Of a stretch of 64,000 nucleotides of DNA, positions 27,157-36,288 are shown in pieces. The DNA is from Peptostreptococcus russellii. GTDB taxonomy: Bacteria > Bacillota > Clostridia > Peptostreptococcales > Peptostreptococcaceae. The DNA is taken from NCBI RefSeq assembly GCF_003012055.1, contig NZ_JYGE01000003.1, forward strand, positions 124,001-188,000. The letters run 5' to 3'. Within the stretch, counting starts at the first letter, position 1. Each line of letters begins with the position of its first letter. Both the position numbers and the translations under genes were made by a program. Below the pieces are notes generated by a model. That model ran no database searches. It saw only the letters and a list, made by a program, of their open reading frames with translations, and was not told the DNA's origin.

Positions 27157-28188
27157 ATGCAAGAAAAATTAAAAGAATTAAGACAATTGGCAGAAGAAAG
27201 AATTAAATCTGTTGAGACTATGGAAGATGTTGAAAAACTAAGAGTTGATTTACTAGGTAAAAAGGGTGACTTAACTAAGATTTTAAAAGGAATGGGGCAG
27301 TTATCAGCTGAGGAAAAACCTATAATGGGTAAGCTTGGAAATGAAGTAAGAGAGATGATTACTAACTCTGTAAATGAAAAAAAGGAAGCAATCAAGGCTT
27401 CTATGCTAGACAAGAGATTAGAGCTTGAAAAAATAGATGTGACTATGCCTGGAAAAAGCTATGATATAGGCAAAAAGCATATAATAAGTAAGATGATAGA
27501 TGAGGTAACGGAAATATTTATGGGGATGGGATTCTCTATAGCTGAAGGTCCTGAAATCGAAACAGTAGCTAACAACTTTGACGCTTTAAATGCACCAAAA
27601 AATCATCCATCAAGAGATATGTCTGATACTTTCTATATAACTGATGATATACTCCTTAGAACACAGACATCTCCAGTTCAGGTAAGAACTATGAGAGAAG
27701 TGGCAAAAAACAATGATTTACCATTAAAAATAATAGTTCCGGGTAGATGCTTTAGAAGTGATAGCCCAGATGCTACACATTCACCAATGTTTCATCAGAT
27801 AGAGGTGCTTGTGGTTGGAAAAGATATTACATTTACACAGTTTAAGGGTACTATGGAAACATTTGTACACAAGCTATACGGATCTGACACAAATACAAAG
27901 TTTAGACCACATAACTTCCCATTTACAGAGCCAAGTGCTGAAATAGATGTTACTTGCTTTAAGTGTGGCGGTAAGGGTTGCCCAGTATGTAAGGGTGAAG
28001 GTTGGATTGAAATATTAGGAGCAGGAATGGTTCATCCTAATGTATTAGAAAATTGTGGAATAGACCCAGAAATTTATAGCGGTTTTGCAGCTGGTATGGG
28101 AGTTGAAAGACTTGCAATGTTAAAGTATGGAATAGATGATATAAGACTGATGTTTGAAAATGATATAAGATTTTTGGATGAGTTCTAA
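27157..28188 (+). CDS. pheS: Phenylalanine--tRNA ligase alpha subunit
   Basis: 343 residues, the catalytic subunit of the alpha2-beta2 enzyme. The N-terminal coiled-coil (1-85) binds tRNA. The class II core has motif 2 in GRCFRSDSPDATHSPMFHQI (about 190-209) and motif 3 in AAGMGVERLAML near the end. A Cys-rich loop CFKCGGKGCPVC (about 267-278) is present, as in many Firmicutes. It is 15 bases from pheT and under T-box control. Confidence 0.97.
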   Translation: MQEKLKELRQLAEERIKSVETMEDVEKLRVDLLGKKGDLTKILKGMGQLSAEEKPIMGKLGNEVREMITNSVNEKKEAIKASMLDKRLELEKIDVTMPGKSYDIGKKHIISKMIDEVTEIFMGMGFSIAEGPEIETVANNFDALNAPKNHPSRDMSDTFYITDDILLRTQTSPVQVRTMREVAKNNDLPLKIIVPGRCFRSDSPDATHSPMFHQIEVLVVGKDITFTQFKGTMETFVHKLYGSDTNTKFRPHNFPFTEPSAEIDVTCFKCGGKGCPVCKGEGWIEILGAGMVHPNVLENCGIDPEIYSGFAAGMGVERLAMLKYGIDDIRLMFENDIRFLDEF

Positions 28189-28203
28189 ATAGGAGGTATG
28201 TAG

Positions 28204-30600
28204 ATGTTAGTTTCATTAAAATGGTTAAGAGAATATGTAGATATAGATGTAGATGCACAAACATTTGGGGATAAAATGACTATGACAGGTACAAAAACTG
28301 AAACAGTTGAATACCTTGGAGAAAATATTTCAAATGTTGTTGTTGCAAAAATTGTTGAAATAGAGAAGCATCCGGATGCTGATAAATTAGTTGTAACTCA
28401 GGTAGATGTTGGAGAAAAAGAGCCAATACAAATAGTTACAGGAGCTAAAAATATTAGAGTTGGAGACTATATTCCTCTAGCACTTGACGGGGCAAAACTT
28501 CCAGGTGGAGTGGAAATATATAATGGAGTTCTTAGAGGAATCCAGTCAAATGGAATGATGTGTTCTTCAAAAGAATTAGGCATAGATGAAAAGTATATAG
28601 AAGAATATAAAAGAGATGGTATATTTATCTTAGATATGGAAGAAAACTATACTCCAGGACAAGATATTAGAGAAGTACTTGGCTTAACTGATGCAATTAT
28701 AGATTTTGAACTTACTTCCAATAGACCTGACTGTAGATCTATTATTGGAATAGCAAGAGAAGCAGCAGTTACTCTTGATAAAAAAATAAAATATCCTGAA
28801 ATTGAAGTAAAAGAAGAGTCTGATGCACAAAATGATGTAAGTGTCAGTATTGAAAATCCTGAACTTTGTCAAAGATATATAGCGAGAAGAGTTACAGATG
28901 TAAAAATAGAGAGATCACCTTATTGGATGCAAAGAAGATTGATTGAATCTGGAGTAAGACCTATAAATAATATAGTAGATATTACAAACTATGTAATGTT
29001 AGAGTTTGGTCAACCTATGCATGCATTTGATATGAGAGAAATAGAAAATAATACTATTGTTGTAAAGAATGCAAACGATGGAGATACTTTTATAACTCTT
29101 GATGAGCAGGAAAGAAAGCTTGACTCTACAATGCTTATGATAACAAATGGTGAGAAAAATCTTAGTATAGCAGGTATTATGGGTGGAGAAGAGTCTGGAG
29201 TAAAGGCTGACACTAAGGAAATTATGTTAGAAAGTGCATGCTTTGATCGTGAAAATATTAGACGTACATCAAAGTCTCTTGGACTTAGAAGTGAATCTTC
29301 TTCAAGATTTGAAAAAGGAATAGCAATATCTACTGCAGAAGTAGCTATGAAAAGAGCACTACAATTGATTGAAGTACTAGGAGCAGGTAAGGTGATGAAG
29401 GGTGAAGTTGATGTTAATCCAGTGAAACAAGCTGAGCAAACTATAACAATAAGCCCAAAGAGAATTAACAATAGAATTGGTATTGATATATCTATGGAAA
29501 AATTCTGTAAGATACTAGAAGATTTAGAGTTTAAATGTAACTTAATAAGTGAAGATGAATTAGTTCTTGGAATACCAGATTTTAGACTAGATATACAGCA
29601 AGAAGCAGATGTATTTGAAGAAATAGCTAGAATATATGGTTTTGAAAATATACCTTCAGTTCAGCTACAAGGAAATACTACAGCAGGAGTGAAAAGTGAT
29701 AAGCAAAAATATATAGACAAGGTAAAAGAAACTGCTATATCATGTGGACTTTATGAGACTTTAACTTATTCATTTGTTAGCCCTAAAGGATTAGACAAGA
29801 TAAGAGTTCCACAAGAGTCAAAGCTAAGAGAAGTAGTAAAATTAATAAATCCTCTTGGAGAGGATACATCAATAATGAGAACTACTATGATACCAAATAT
29901 GTTAGATGTATTGTATACTAACACTTCTCGTAAGGTAGAAAAAGTTTCTATATTTGAGTGCGGTCATGTATTTACTCCAGAGGATATGGCAGGAGTGGAA
30001 GAGACTCGTATATGTATAGGTCTTTGCGGTGATGAAGCAGACTTCTTTAGCTTAAAGGGTATTGTTGAAAAAATATTTGAAAGAACAGGTCTTGGTGAGC
30101 ACGAATATATTTCTGATTCTAAAAACACTTCTTTCCATCCAGGAAGATGTGCAAATATAGTATCTAATGGTACACACTTAGCGACTATTGGTGAGATACA
30201 TCCTCTAGTTCAAGAAAACTACGGTATCTCTAAGAGAATATATATAGCAGAGATTAATTTAGATGAAGCCTATAAAATATCAGATCCTACTATAATATTT
30301 AAGCCACTACCAAAGTATCCATCAATCACAAGAGATATAGCATTATTAGTAGAAGATGATATTGAAGTAGCACAAATTGAATCTGTAATTAAAAATAATG
30401 GACAAGGACTTGTAGAAGCTTGCGAATTATTTGATGTATACAAGGGTGATCAGATTGAAAAGGGTTATAAATCAATAGCGTATTCAATAGTTTACAGAAG
30501 TCTAGAAAAAACTCTAACTGATTCAGATATATCATCTGTACATGAAAATATATTGAAAGAATTAGAAGAAAAACTAGATGCAAAGTTAAGAGAACAGTAA
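28204..30600 (+). CDS. pheT: Phenylalanine--tRNA ligase beta subunit
   Basis: 798 residues, full length. Domains in order: tRNA-binding OB fold (about 40-150, with IVEIEKHPDADKL), B3/B4 editing domain (about 205-390, with NIVDITNYVMLEFGQPMHAF), B5 (about 410-475), the core-like domain (about 490-680) and the C-terminal anticodon-recognition FDX-ACB domain (about 705-798, with PKYPSITRDIALLV). It pairs with pheS. Confidence 0.97.
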   Translation: MLVSLKWLREYVDIDVDAQTFGDKMTMTGTKTETVEYLGENISNVVVAKIVEIEKHPDADKLVVTQVDVGEKEPIQIVTGAKNIRVGDYIPLALDGAKLPGGVEIYNGVLRGIQSNGMMCSSKELGIDEKYIEEYKRDGIFILDMEENYTPGQDIREVLGLTDAIIDFELTSNRPDCRSIIGIAREAAVTLDKKIKYPEIEVKEESDAQNDVSVSIENPELCQRYIARRVTDVKIERSPYWMQRRLIESGVRPINNIVDITNYVMLEFGQPMHAFDMREIENNTIVVKNANDGDTFITLDEQERKLDSTMLMITNGEKNLSIAGIMGGEESGVKADTKEIMLESACFDRENIRRTSKSLGLRSESSSRFEKGIAISTAEVAMKRALQLIEVLGAGKVMKGEVDVNPVKQAEQTITISPKRINNRIGIDISMEKFCKILEDLEFKCNLISEDELVLGIPDFRLDIQQEADVFEEIARIYGFENIPSVQLQGNTTAGVKSDKQKYIDKVKETAISCGLYETLTYSFVSPKGLDKIRVPQESKLREVVKLINPLGEDTSIMRTTMIPNMLDVLYTNTSRKVEKVSIFECGHVFTPEDMAGVEETRICIGLCGDEADFFSLKGIVEKIFERTGLGEHEYISDSKNTSFHPGRCANIVSNGTHLATIGEIHPLVQENYGISKRIYIAEINLDEAYKISDPTIIFKPLPKYPSITRDIALLVEDDIEVAQIESVIKNNGQGLVEACELFDVYKGDQIEKGYKSIAYSIVYRSLEKTLTDSDISSVHENILKELEEKLDAKLREQ

Positions 30601-30667
30601 AAATATATAAATGAATTAATTTCATAATATATTGATCTAACAAAGTTTTGAGAAGATAAGATAATAT

Positions 30668-30714
30668 AAAAGTTGCTAACATATTGAAATATAAGGATGT
30701 TAGCAACTTTTTTG
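30668..30714 (+). terminator. Terminator of pheS-pheT
   Basis: aaaagttgctaac (30668-30680) pairs perfectly with gttagcaactttt (30699-30711), with T residues beyond. Confidence 0.9.
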
Positions 30715-30787
30715 ATTCAATAAATTATAGAATTATAAATCTCTTTATGATATAATAGAATTGATAATTACAATGAGGTGAATATGA

Positions 30788-31429
30788 ATGAAAAAAGTTA
30801 ATGTGACAATTGATGGTGTGGAATATCAGGTAGTAGGTGAAAGAGAAGAGGCGGAAATTGTCAAAGTAGCTAAATATATTGACAATAAGCTAAACAAAGT
30901 AAGAGAATCAGCTCCTAAATTAAATAAAGTTGACGCAACAATATTGACTTCAGTAAATATTGTAGACCAACTATTTGAGGGTCAAAAGAAAATAGAAGAA
31001 TTACAGACGAGAATAGATTCATTAAAAGATGGATATCACTCTACAACAGAAGATGTTGAGAAAGAATTTGATTCTGTTCTTGCCAAGTTAGCAGATTCAG
31101 AGAGAAATTCTAAGGAACTAGAAAGAAAGATTAAAGAGCTAGAAGATGTTATAGAAAAGAAAGATAAGGAAATTGAAACTCTTAAAAAATCTAAAGTTCA
31201 GACAAAGGCAAAAGCAACTAAGGAATCTGATGAAGAATCAGAAAAAAAGATAAAGTCTTTGGAGATGAAAGTAAAGGATATGGAAAAAAAGGTGGCTGTA
31301 GCTGAAAGTATGGCAACTGAGTTTCAAAATAAGGCATATAATCTTCAGTTAAACTATGAAGAATTAAAAAATGAGAAACAAAATGTAAAAGAAGACGAAA
31401 AGAAAAATGATAAGCAAAACGAAAAATAG
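30788..31429 (+). CDS. zapA: ZapA-like cell division protein with long coiled-coil tail
   Basis: 213 residues. Residues 1-85 match ZapA (KVNVTIDGVEYQVVGEREE at the start and the helix ending in the VNIVDQLF region), which bundles FtsZ filaments at the division site. The remaining 125 residues form a charged coiled coil rich in Lys and Glu, much longer than the roughly 85-residue B. subtilis protein; extended ZapA forms occur in clostridia. The C-terminal 20 residues are nearly all Lys, Glu, Asp and Asn. The start follows SD GAGGTGA. Confidence 0.8.
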   Translation: MKKVNVTIDGVEYQVVGEREEAEIVKVAKYIDNKLNKVRESAPKLNKVDATILTSVNIVDQLFEGQKKIEELQTRIDSLKDGYHSTTEDVEKEFDSVLAKLADSERNSKELERKIKELEDVIEKKDKEIETLKKSKVQTKAKATKESDEESEKKIKSLEMKVKDMEKKVAVAESMATEFQNKAYNLQLNYEELKNEKQNVKEDEKKNDKQNEK

Positions 31430-31437
31430 TTTTTAGG

Positions 31438-31474
31438 AAGGGGACTACAGTAAAATATTTGTAGTCCTCTTTGA
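31438..31474 (+). terminator. Terminator after zapA
   Basis: An 11-bp stem (aaggggactac 31438-31448, gtagtcctctt 31461-31471) with a short T run. Confidence 0.7.
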
Positions 31475-31490
31475 AATTTTATATAATTGA

Positions 31491-31592
31491 GTAAAAGTAA
31501 AAGTAAAAGTAAAAGTAAAAGTAAAAGTAAAAGTAAAAGTAAAAGTAAAAGTAAAAGTAAAAGTAAAAGTAAAAGTAAAAGTAAAAGTAAAA
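31491..31592. repeat. Hexanucleotide microsatellite (GTAAAA)17
   Basis: Seventeen uninterrupted copies of GTAAAA, 102 bp, lie between the zapA terminator and the U32 protein gene. On the opposite strand it reads as a poly-leucine frame, which is an artefact of the repeat. Confidence 0.97.
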
Positions 31593-31595
31593 GAT

Positions 31596-31668
31596 AAGAC
31601 ATTTTATAAATGTTTATATGAAGGATTGAAAGGAGGTCAAGGGCAATTTACTATATGTAAAATGTCTT
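31596..31668 (+). promoter_or_regulatory. Hairpin arms enclosing the U32 gene's only SD
   Basis: aagacatttta (31596-31606) and taaaatgtctt (31658-31668) are perfect 11-bp complements. The 51-base loop holds AGGAGGTC (31631-31638), the only strong SD, 37 bases from the start codon. Start-stop mini frames ATG TAA (31655) and ATG TCT TGA (31662) lie between the SD and the start. This suggests translation control, but it is inferred from sequence only. Confidence 0.5.
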
Positions 31669-31674
31669 GATTGT

Positions 31675-34155
31675 ATGAATAAAAAATTAGAATTACTGGC
31701 TCCAGTTGGAAGCTTTGAGTCGCTAAAGGCAGCCGTACAAAATGGTGCAAATGCAGTATATTTGGGTGGAAAAGAATTTAGTGCTAGAGCAAGTGCAAAT
31801 AACTTTGATAGAGAGGAATTAAAAGAAGCTGTAAGATATGCTCATATAAGAGGAACTAGAGTATTTGTAACAGTTAATACTTTGATAAAACAAGATGAAA
31901 AGGAAGCTTTTTTAGAATATATTAAGTTTTTACATAATGAAGAGATAGACGCATTGATTATTCAAGATATAGGTATGGCTAGTATGATTAAAAAAGAATT
32001 ACCTGATTTTGAACTACATGCGAGCACTCAGATGTCAGCTCATTCTTTGGAAGATGTATTATATTTAGAGAAAATAGGTTTTAGCCGTGTGGTGCTGGCG
32101 AGAGAGTTAAATGTTGATGAATTAAAATATATCACTGATAATTCGAATGTTGATATAGAGGTTTTCGTTCACGGAGCCTTATGTGTTTGCTACTCAGGTC
32201 AGTGCTTGATGAGTTCAGTACTTGGAACAAGATCAGGTAATAGGGGAAGATGTGCTCAGCCATGTAGACAAAAGTATCAACTGTATAATATAGAGCAAGA
32301 CTCATATATAGAAACAGATGGTCAGTACTTGTTGAGTCCTAGAGATTTAAACACAATAGAGAATATAGGAGCTATTATTGATTCAAATATATTATCTTTG
32401 AAGATAGAAGGTAGAATGAAAAGGCCAGAGTATGTTGCCACAGTAGTATCTGCATATCGTGATGCAATAGTAAACTATATAGAAAATAATGAAAGTAAAG
32501 TAGATGATGAAAGATTAGAAGAACTATACACTATATTCAATAGAAAGTTCACTCATGGATATATATTGGGAGAAGTTGGTGCATCTGTGATGAACTCAGA
32601 AAAACCAAATAATAGAGGTTTATATATAGGCAAGGTCTTGTCATGTAATACAAAATCTAAGAGGCTTAAAATAAAACTTGAAAAAAGTTTGAAAAAAGGT
32701 GATGGTCTTAATATAGGCGGAGGAACTGTTGGTAGGGTCTTAAAAGGAAAGAAGGTAATGGAATATGCAGCTCCTGGAGAAATAGTAGAAATTGATTATA
32801 TAGGAGATATTCCAAAGGGAACAGAAGTATTTAAAACCAGTGATGGAATGCTGATGGATAGAGTAAGAAAAACATATGAAGAAGACAAGGAATATATAAA
32901 AATACCTTTAAAGGCAAGTTTAAAATTAAAGCTAGGAGAAAAGGCTCAGCTTATTTTAGAGGATATAGATGGAAATAAAGTGGAAGTTCAAGGCGACAAG
33001 AAGGTTGAAAAGGCACTAAAAGTATCTATATCAGAAGAAAAAGCTAGAAAACAAATTGCAAAAATGGGAGATACTCCATATATGCTAGAAGAGTTTACTC
33101 CAATTATAGAAGATGGAGTAAGTCTTCCGATTAGTGAATTAAACAATTTGAGAAGAATGGCAATAGACACTTTATCTGACAAAAGAGTCTATGTAGATAG
33201 AAGTAATATTTTAAAAGAGTATAAATCTAAAGAAAAGATAGAAGATAAATCAATTAAAAAATATGAAAATGAAGAATTGAAAAGTGAAGCTCTGTTGGTA
33301 AATGTTTCTTGTAATACAATAGAAGAAGTAGAAGCAATAAAAGATATGGATATAGATTGTATTTATTATAGAGATGTCTACAGTTTAGAGGAAGCTATAG
33401 ATCTAGCCAAAGAAAGTAATAAAAAAATAGCTTATTATATGCCAAGAATAATAAGAAGTATGGAGAAAAATATATATAGAAAGCTTTTAAGCATTTCAAA
33501 AGAAAAAATAGACTACTTAGAGGCTTTTAGAGTGGCAAACTATGGTGAAATGTCCTTTATTGAAAAAAACTTCCCTAATAAAAAAGTATTCATATCTTCT
33601 TGGATGAATGTTATGAATGATGAGTCTATAAACTACTATAATAAATCAGTTGGAAAGATATGTCTTTCTCAAGAGATGTCTATGATGCAGATAAAGAATC
33701 TATCAAAAGAAATAATTAATAACTCAAATATAGAATATTTAGCATATGGAAAGACTGAGATGATGATTAGCGAGTACTGTCCTATGGGAGTATTAACTAA
33801 AGATTGTAAAAAAAATAAAAGAGATGCAATGTGTAAAAAAAGCAACTATTTATTGGAATCTGAACAGGGAGAAAAATTTAGACTTGCTCAGGATGAAAAT
33901 TGTAGAACTACAATATACTCAGATGAGACAGTACTTTTGATAGATGATTTGGAAAAATTATACAATGAAGGAATTAATTCTATAGAAATAGCTTTATCAT
34001 TTGAAAAAAAGGAAGAAATTCAAGAGATTGTATATAAATTTATAAAAACAGCAAGATATGCAAGTGGTTTGGATTATAATATAGATATAAAAGATTCTAA
34101 GATAAATATAGACAGAGAGTTTAGTAAGGGTCACTTATACAAAGAAATTGATTAA
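31675..34155 (+). CDS. U32 family protein with DUF3656 domain (RNA hydroxylation type)
   Basis: 826 residues. The N-terminal U32 domain begins ELLAPVGSFESLKAAVQNGA and carries the Cys cluster ALCVCYSGQCLMSS followed by NRGRCAQPCR (about residues 163-200), an expected Fe-S site. A DUF3656-type region follows (about 390-510), then a second partly U32-like half. Once called collagenase-like peptidases, several U32 proteins are now known to be prephenate-dependent tRNA or rRNA hydroxylases (TrhP, RlhA); RNA modification is the more likely role. No SD lies next to ATG 31675, but upstream in-frame codons contain no ATG, GTG or TTG before the TGA at 31627. It is followed 19 bases on by nnr. Confidence 0.85.
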   Translation: MNKKLELLAPVGSFESLKAAVQNGANAVYLGGKEFSARASANNFDREELKEAVRYAHIRGTRVFVTVNTLIKQDEKEAFLEYIKFLHNEEIDALIIQDIGMASMIKKELPDFELHASTQMSAHSLEDVLYLEKIGFSRVVLARELNVDELKYITDNSNVDIEVFVHGALCVCYSGQCLMSSVLGTRSGNRGRCAQPCRQKYQLYNIEQDSYIETDGQYLLSPRDLNTIENIGAIIDSNILSLKIEGRMKRPEYVATVVSAYRDAIVNYIENNESKVDDERLEELYTIFNRKFTHGYILGEVGASVMNSEKPNNRGLYIGKVLSCNTKSKRLKIKLEKSLKKGDGLNIGGGTVGRVLKGKKVMEYAAPGEIVEIDYIGDIPKGTEVFKTSDGMLMDRVRKTYEEDKEYIKIPLKASLKLKLGEKAQLILEDIDGNKVEVQGDKKVEKALKVSISEEKARKQIAKMGDTPYMLEEFTPIIEDGVSLPISELNNLRRMAIDTLSDKRVYVDRSNILKEYKSKEKIEDKSIKKYENEELKSEALLVNVSCNTIEEVEAIKDMDIDCIYYRDVYSLEEAIDLAKESNKKIAYYMPRIIRSMEKNIYRKLLSISKEKIDYLEAFRVANYGEMSFIEKNFPNKKVFISSWMNVMNDESINYYNKSVGKICLSQEMSMMQIKNLSKEIINNSNIEYLAYGKTEMMISEYCPMGVLTKDCKKNKRDAMCKKSNYLLESEQGEKFRLAQDENCRTTIYSDETVLLIDDLEKLYNEGINSIEIALSFEKKEEIQEIVYKFIKTARYASGLDYNIDIKDSKINIDREFSKGHLYKEID

Positions 34156-34174
34156 CTGAAAAGGAGAGGATTTT

Positions 34175-35707
34175 ATGTATATAGCAGAATCGGAATTTAC
34201 TTCAAAGATGGACAAGTATTGTATTGAAAAATATAAAATACCAGAGATAATTTTGATGGAAAATGCTGCTAACTCTGCATTTGAAAGAATAGTGAAGATA
34301 GGACATAAAAGAAACATTGAAGTAGAGGAAATTTCAATTATATGTGGAAGTGGAAATAACGGTGGTGATGGCTTTGCAATAGCCAGAAAATTATCTAATA
34401 TGGCTAAAGATGTAAAAATTATTACAATAGGCAATCTAGATAAAATGAGTCACTGTGCAAAAATAAACTTTGATATATGTACCAATATGGGAATTGATCA
34501 TATTCATATTGATAGTCTAGATAAGAGAAAAGAAGAAATATTAAAAGTGTTGAAGTCTACTGACCAAGTAATAGACTGTATATTTGGGGCTGGGTTAAAT
34601 AGAAATATAGAAAATGATTATAAAGATTTGATAGAAATGATTAATGAAAATAAGGAAAAATATAACTACGACACAATATCAATAGATATTCCTTCAGGTC
34701 TAAATGGAACAACAGGAGAGGTGATGGGAGTTTCCATTATAGCTGACTATACTATAAGTTTTGAGTTTTTTAAAAGAGGATTCTTGAGATATAGCAGTGA
34801 AAAATACTTAGGAGAAATATATGTTGAGGATATAGGTGTACCATATAAATTCTATAATGATATTGACATACTGCCTAGCTTTATAGATGAAAACTATATA
34901 CTAGACAATTTGATGATAAGAAAAGATAGTATGCACAAGGGAGATTTTGGAAAGGTAGCAATAGCAGCGGGTTCTACTGGATTTTACGGTGCAGCATATA
35001 TATCTAGCTCTGCAGCAGTAAATACTGGATCTGGACTGACTACTCTTATATGTACAGAAGATACTCAAAGGATTGTAGCTTCAAAGCTGACAGAGGCGAT
35101 GACTTGCCAATACTCAGATAGTGATAGATTGGAAAAGATTTTGAGGGAAGTAGATGCCCTTGCAATAGGTCCTGGAATGGGAAATACTGGTCAAACAAAG
35201 AGTTTTCTAAAGAAAATGCTAGATAATATAGATGTGCCAGTAGTTATTGATGCTGATGGGATAAATGTATTTGAGAAGGGCTTTTTAAATAAAGACTCTC
35301 AGTGTATACTAACTCCTCACTTGGGAGAGTTTTCTAGACTTACAGGACTGAGTATTGAAGAGATAGAAAGTGATAGAATTTTTTATGCTGAGAAATACGC
35401 AAAAGAAAATGAAATAGTAATAGTTTTAAAGGGGAAAAATACCATTGTTACAGATGGAATAAGAACTATGGTAAATACAACAGGTAATAGTGGAATGGCC
35501 AACGGCGGAATGGGAGATGCTCTTACTGGCATTATTACCTCTCTTTGTGGACAAGGATATGACATATTTGTAGCAGCTTGCATAGGAGTATATCTACATG
35601 GACTTTGCGGAGATAAGATATATAAAGAAAAACAGGTGGTCACAGCAAGCGAATTATTAAAAGTAATAGCAAGTGAGTTAAAGTTACTGTATAATAAGAT
35701 TAAATAA
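34175..35707 (+). CDS. nnr: Bifunctional NAD(P)H-hydrate repair enzyme
   Basis: 510 residues. The YjeF_N epimerase domain (1-215, with CGSGNNGGDGFAIARKL and SIDIPSGLNG) is fused to the ADP-dependent NAD(P)HX dehydratase domain (about 225-510). The latter shows AIGPGMG, VIDADGINVF, LTPHLGEFSRL, VLKGKNTIVTDG and GNSGMANGGMGDALTGII, typical of the carbohydrate kinase-like CARKD fold. It converts hydrated, inactive NAD(P)H back to the coenzyme. Fused forms are the norm in bacteria. SD AAGGAGAGG. Confidence 0.96.
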   Translation: MYIAESEFTSKMDKYCIEKYKIPEIILMENAANSAFERIVKIGHKRNIEVEEISIICGSGNNGGDGFAIARKLSNMAKDVKIITIGNLDKMSHCAKINFDICTNMGIDHIHIDSLDKRKEEILKVLKSTDQVIDCIFGAGLNRNIENDYKDLIEMINENKEKYNYDTISIDIPSGLNGTTGEVMGVSIIADYTISFEFFKRGFLRYSSEKYLGEIYVEDIGVPYKFYNDIDILPSFIDENYILDNLMIRKDSMHKGDFGKVAIAAGSTGFYGAAYISSSAAVNTGSGLTTLICTEDTQRIVASKLTEAMTCQYSDSDRLEKILREVDALAIGPGMGNTGQTKSFLKKMLDNIDVPVVIDADGINVFEKGFLNKDSQCILTPHLGEFSRLTGLSIEEIESDRIFYAEKYAKENEIVIVLKGKNTIVTDGIRTMVNTTGNSGMANGGMGDALTGIITSLCGQGYDIFVAACIGVYLHGLCGDKIYKEKQVVTASELLKVIASELKLLYNKIK

Positions 35708-35734
35708 TAAGAAAATTAAAAAGGAGAAAAAGCT

Positions 35735-36190
35735 ATGATACTAAGTATAAAAGGAATCTGGATTTTAATTGCGATTGCATTTGCAATTATTGAGGCTGCT
35801 ACACTTAGTCTTACTATGATTTGGTTTACAATAGGAGCATTTTGTGCACTAGTAGTGTCTTATTTTACGAATAGTATTCCAATACAGATAGCCGTGTTTC
35901 TAGTTATTTCTTTTTTATTACTATTTTTGGCAACCAAAAAATTAATTAAAATTGATAGAGATAAAGACAATACTCACTGGGTAAGTGTAGATACAAATAT
36001 TGATGCTGTAATAGGAAAAAGAGGCTTTATTGTAAAGGAAATAACTCCTCAAGAAGTAGGAATAGTCAAAGTAAAAGGTGAGGAGTGGACAGCAGTATCC
36101 TTAAATGATAATGAGACGATTAAGATTGGTTCTGAGGTAGTAGTAAAGTCTATTGAAGGTGTAAAGCTGATAGTAGAAGAGATTAAGTAG
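35735..36190 (+). CDS. NfeD family membrane protein
   Basis: 151 residues. Two or three membrane helices (about 5-70) precede a C-terminal OB-fold NfeD domain (about 85-150) with GKRGFIVKEITP and the pattern VKGEEWTAVS. NfeD proteins partner stomatin/SPFH proteins, and the gene for such a protein follows 98 bases downstream. It is thought to organise membrane microdomains. The short form without the ClpP-like protease domain is seen here. Confidence 0.88.
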   Translation: MILSIKGIWILIAIAFAIIEAATLSLTMIWFTIGAFCALVVSYFTNSIPIQIAVFLVISFLLLFLATKKLIKIDRDKDNTHWVSVDTNIDAVIGKRGFIVKEITPQEVGIVKVKGEEWTAVSLNDNETIKIGSEVVVKSIEGVKLIVEEIK

Positions 36191-36288
36191 TTTTGCAAAA
36201 GATAAAAGCTATACTTTATTGAAAAAAATTGTTTAGAAGAGAAATTTATTTAAAAAATTAGAAAGTCTATTGTTGATGGGAGGAAAGT

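Noticed and set aside
31354-31602. Minus-strand frame encoding a long poly-leucine protein
   Set aside because: It is produced by the (GTAAAA)17 array read in reverse and overlaps the 3' end of zapA; no SD, no family.
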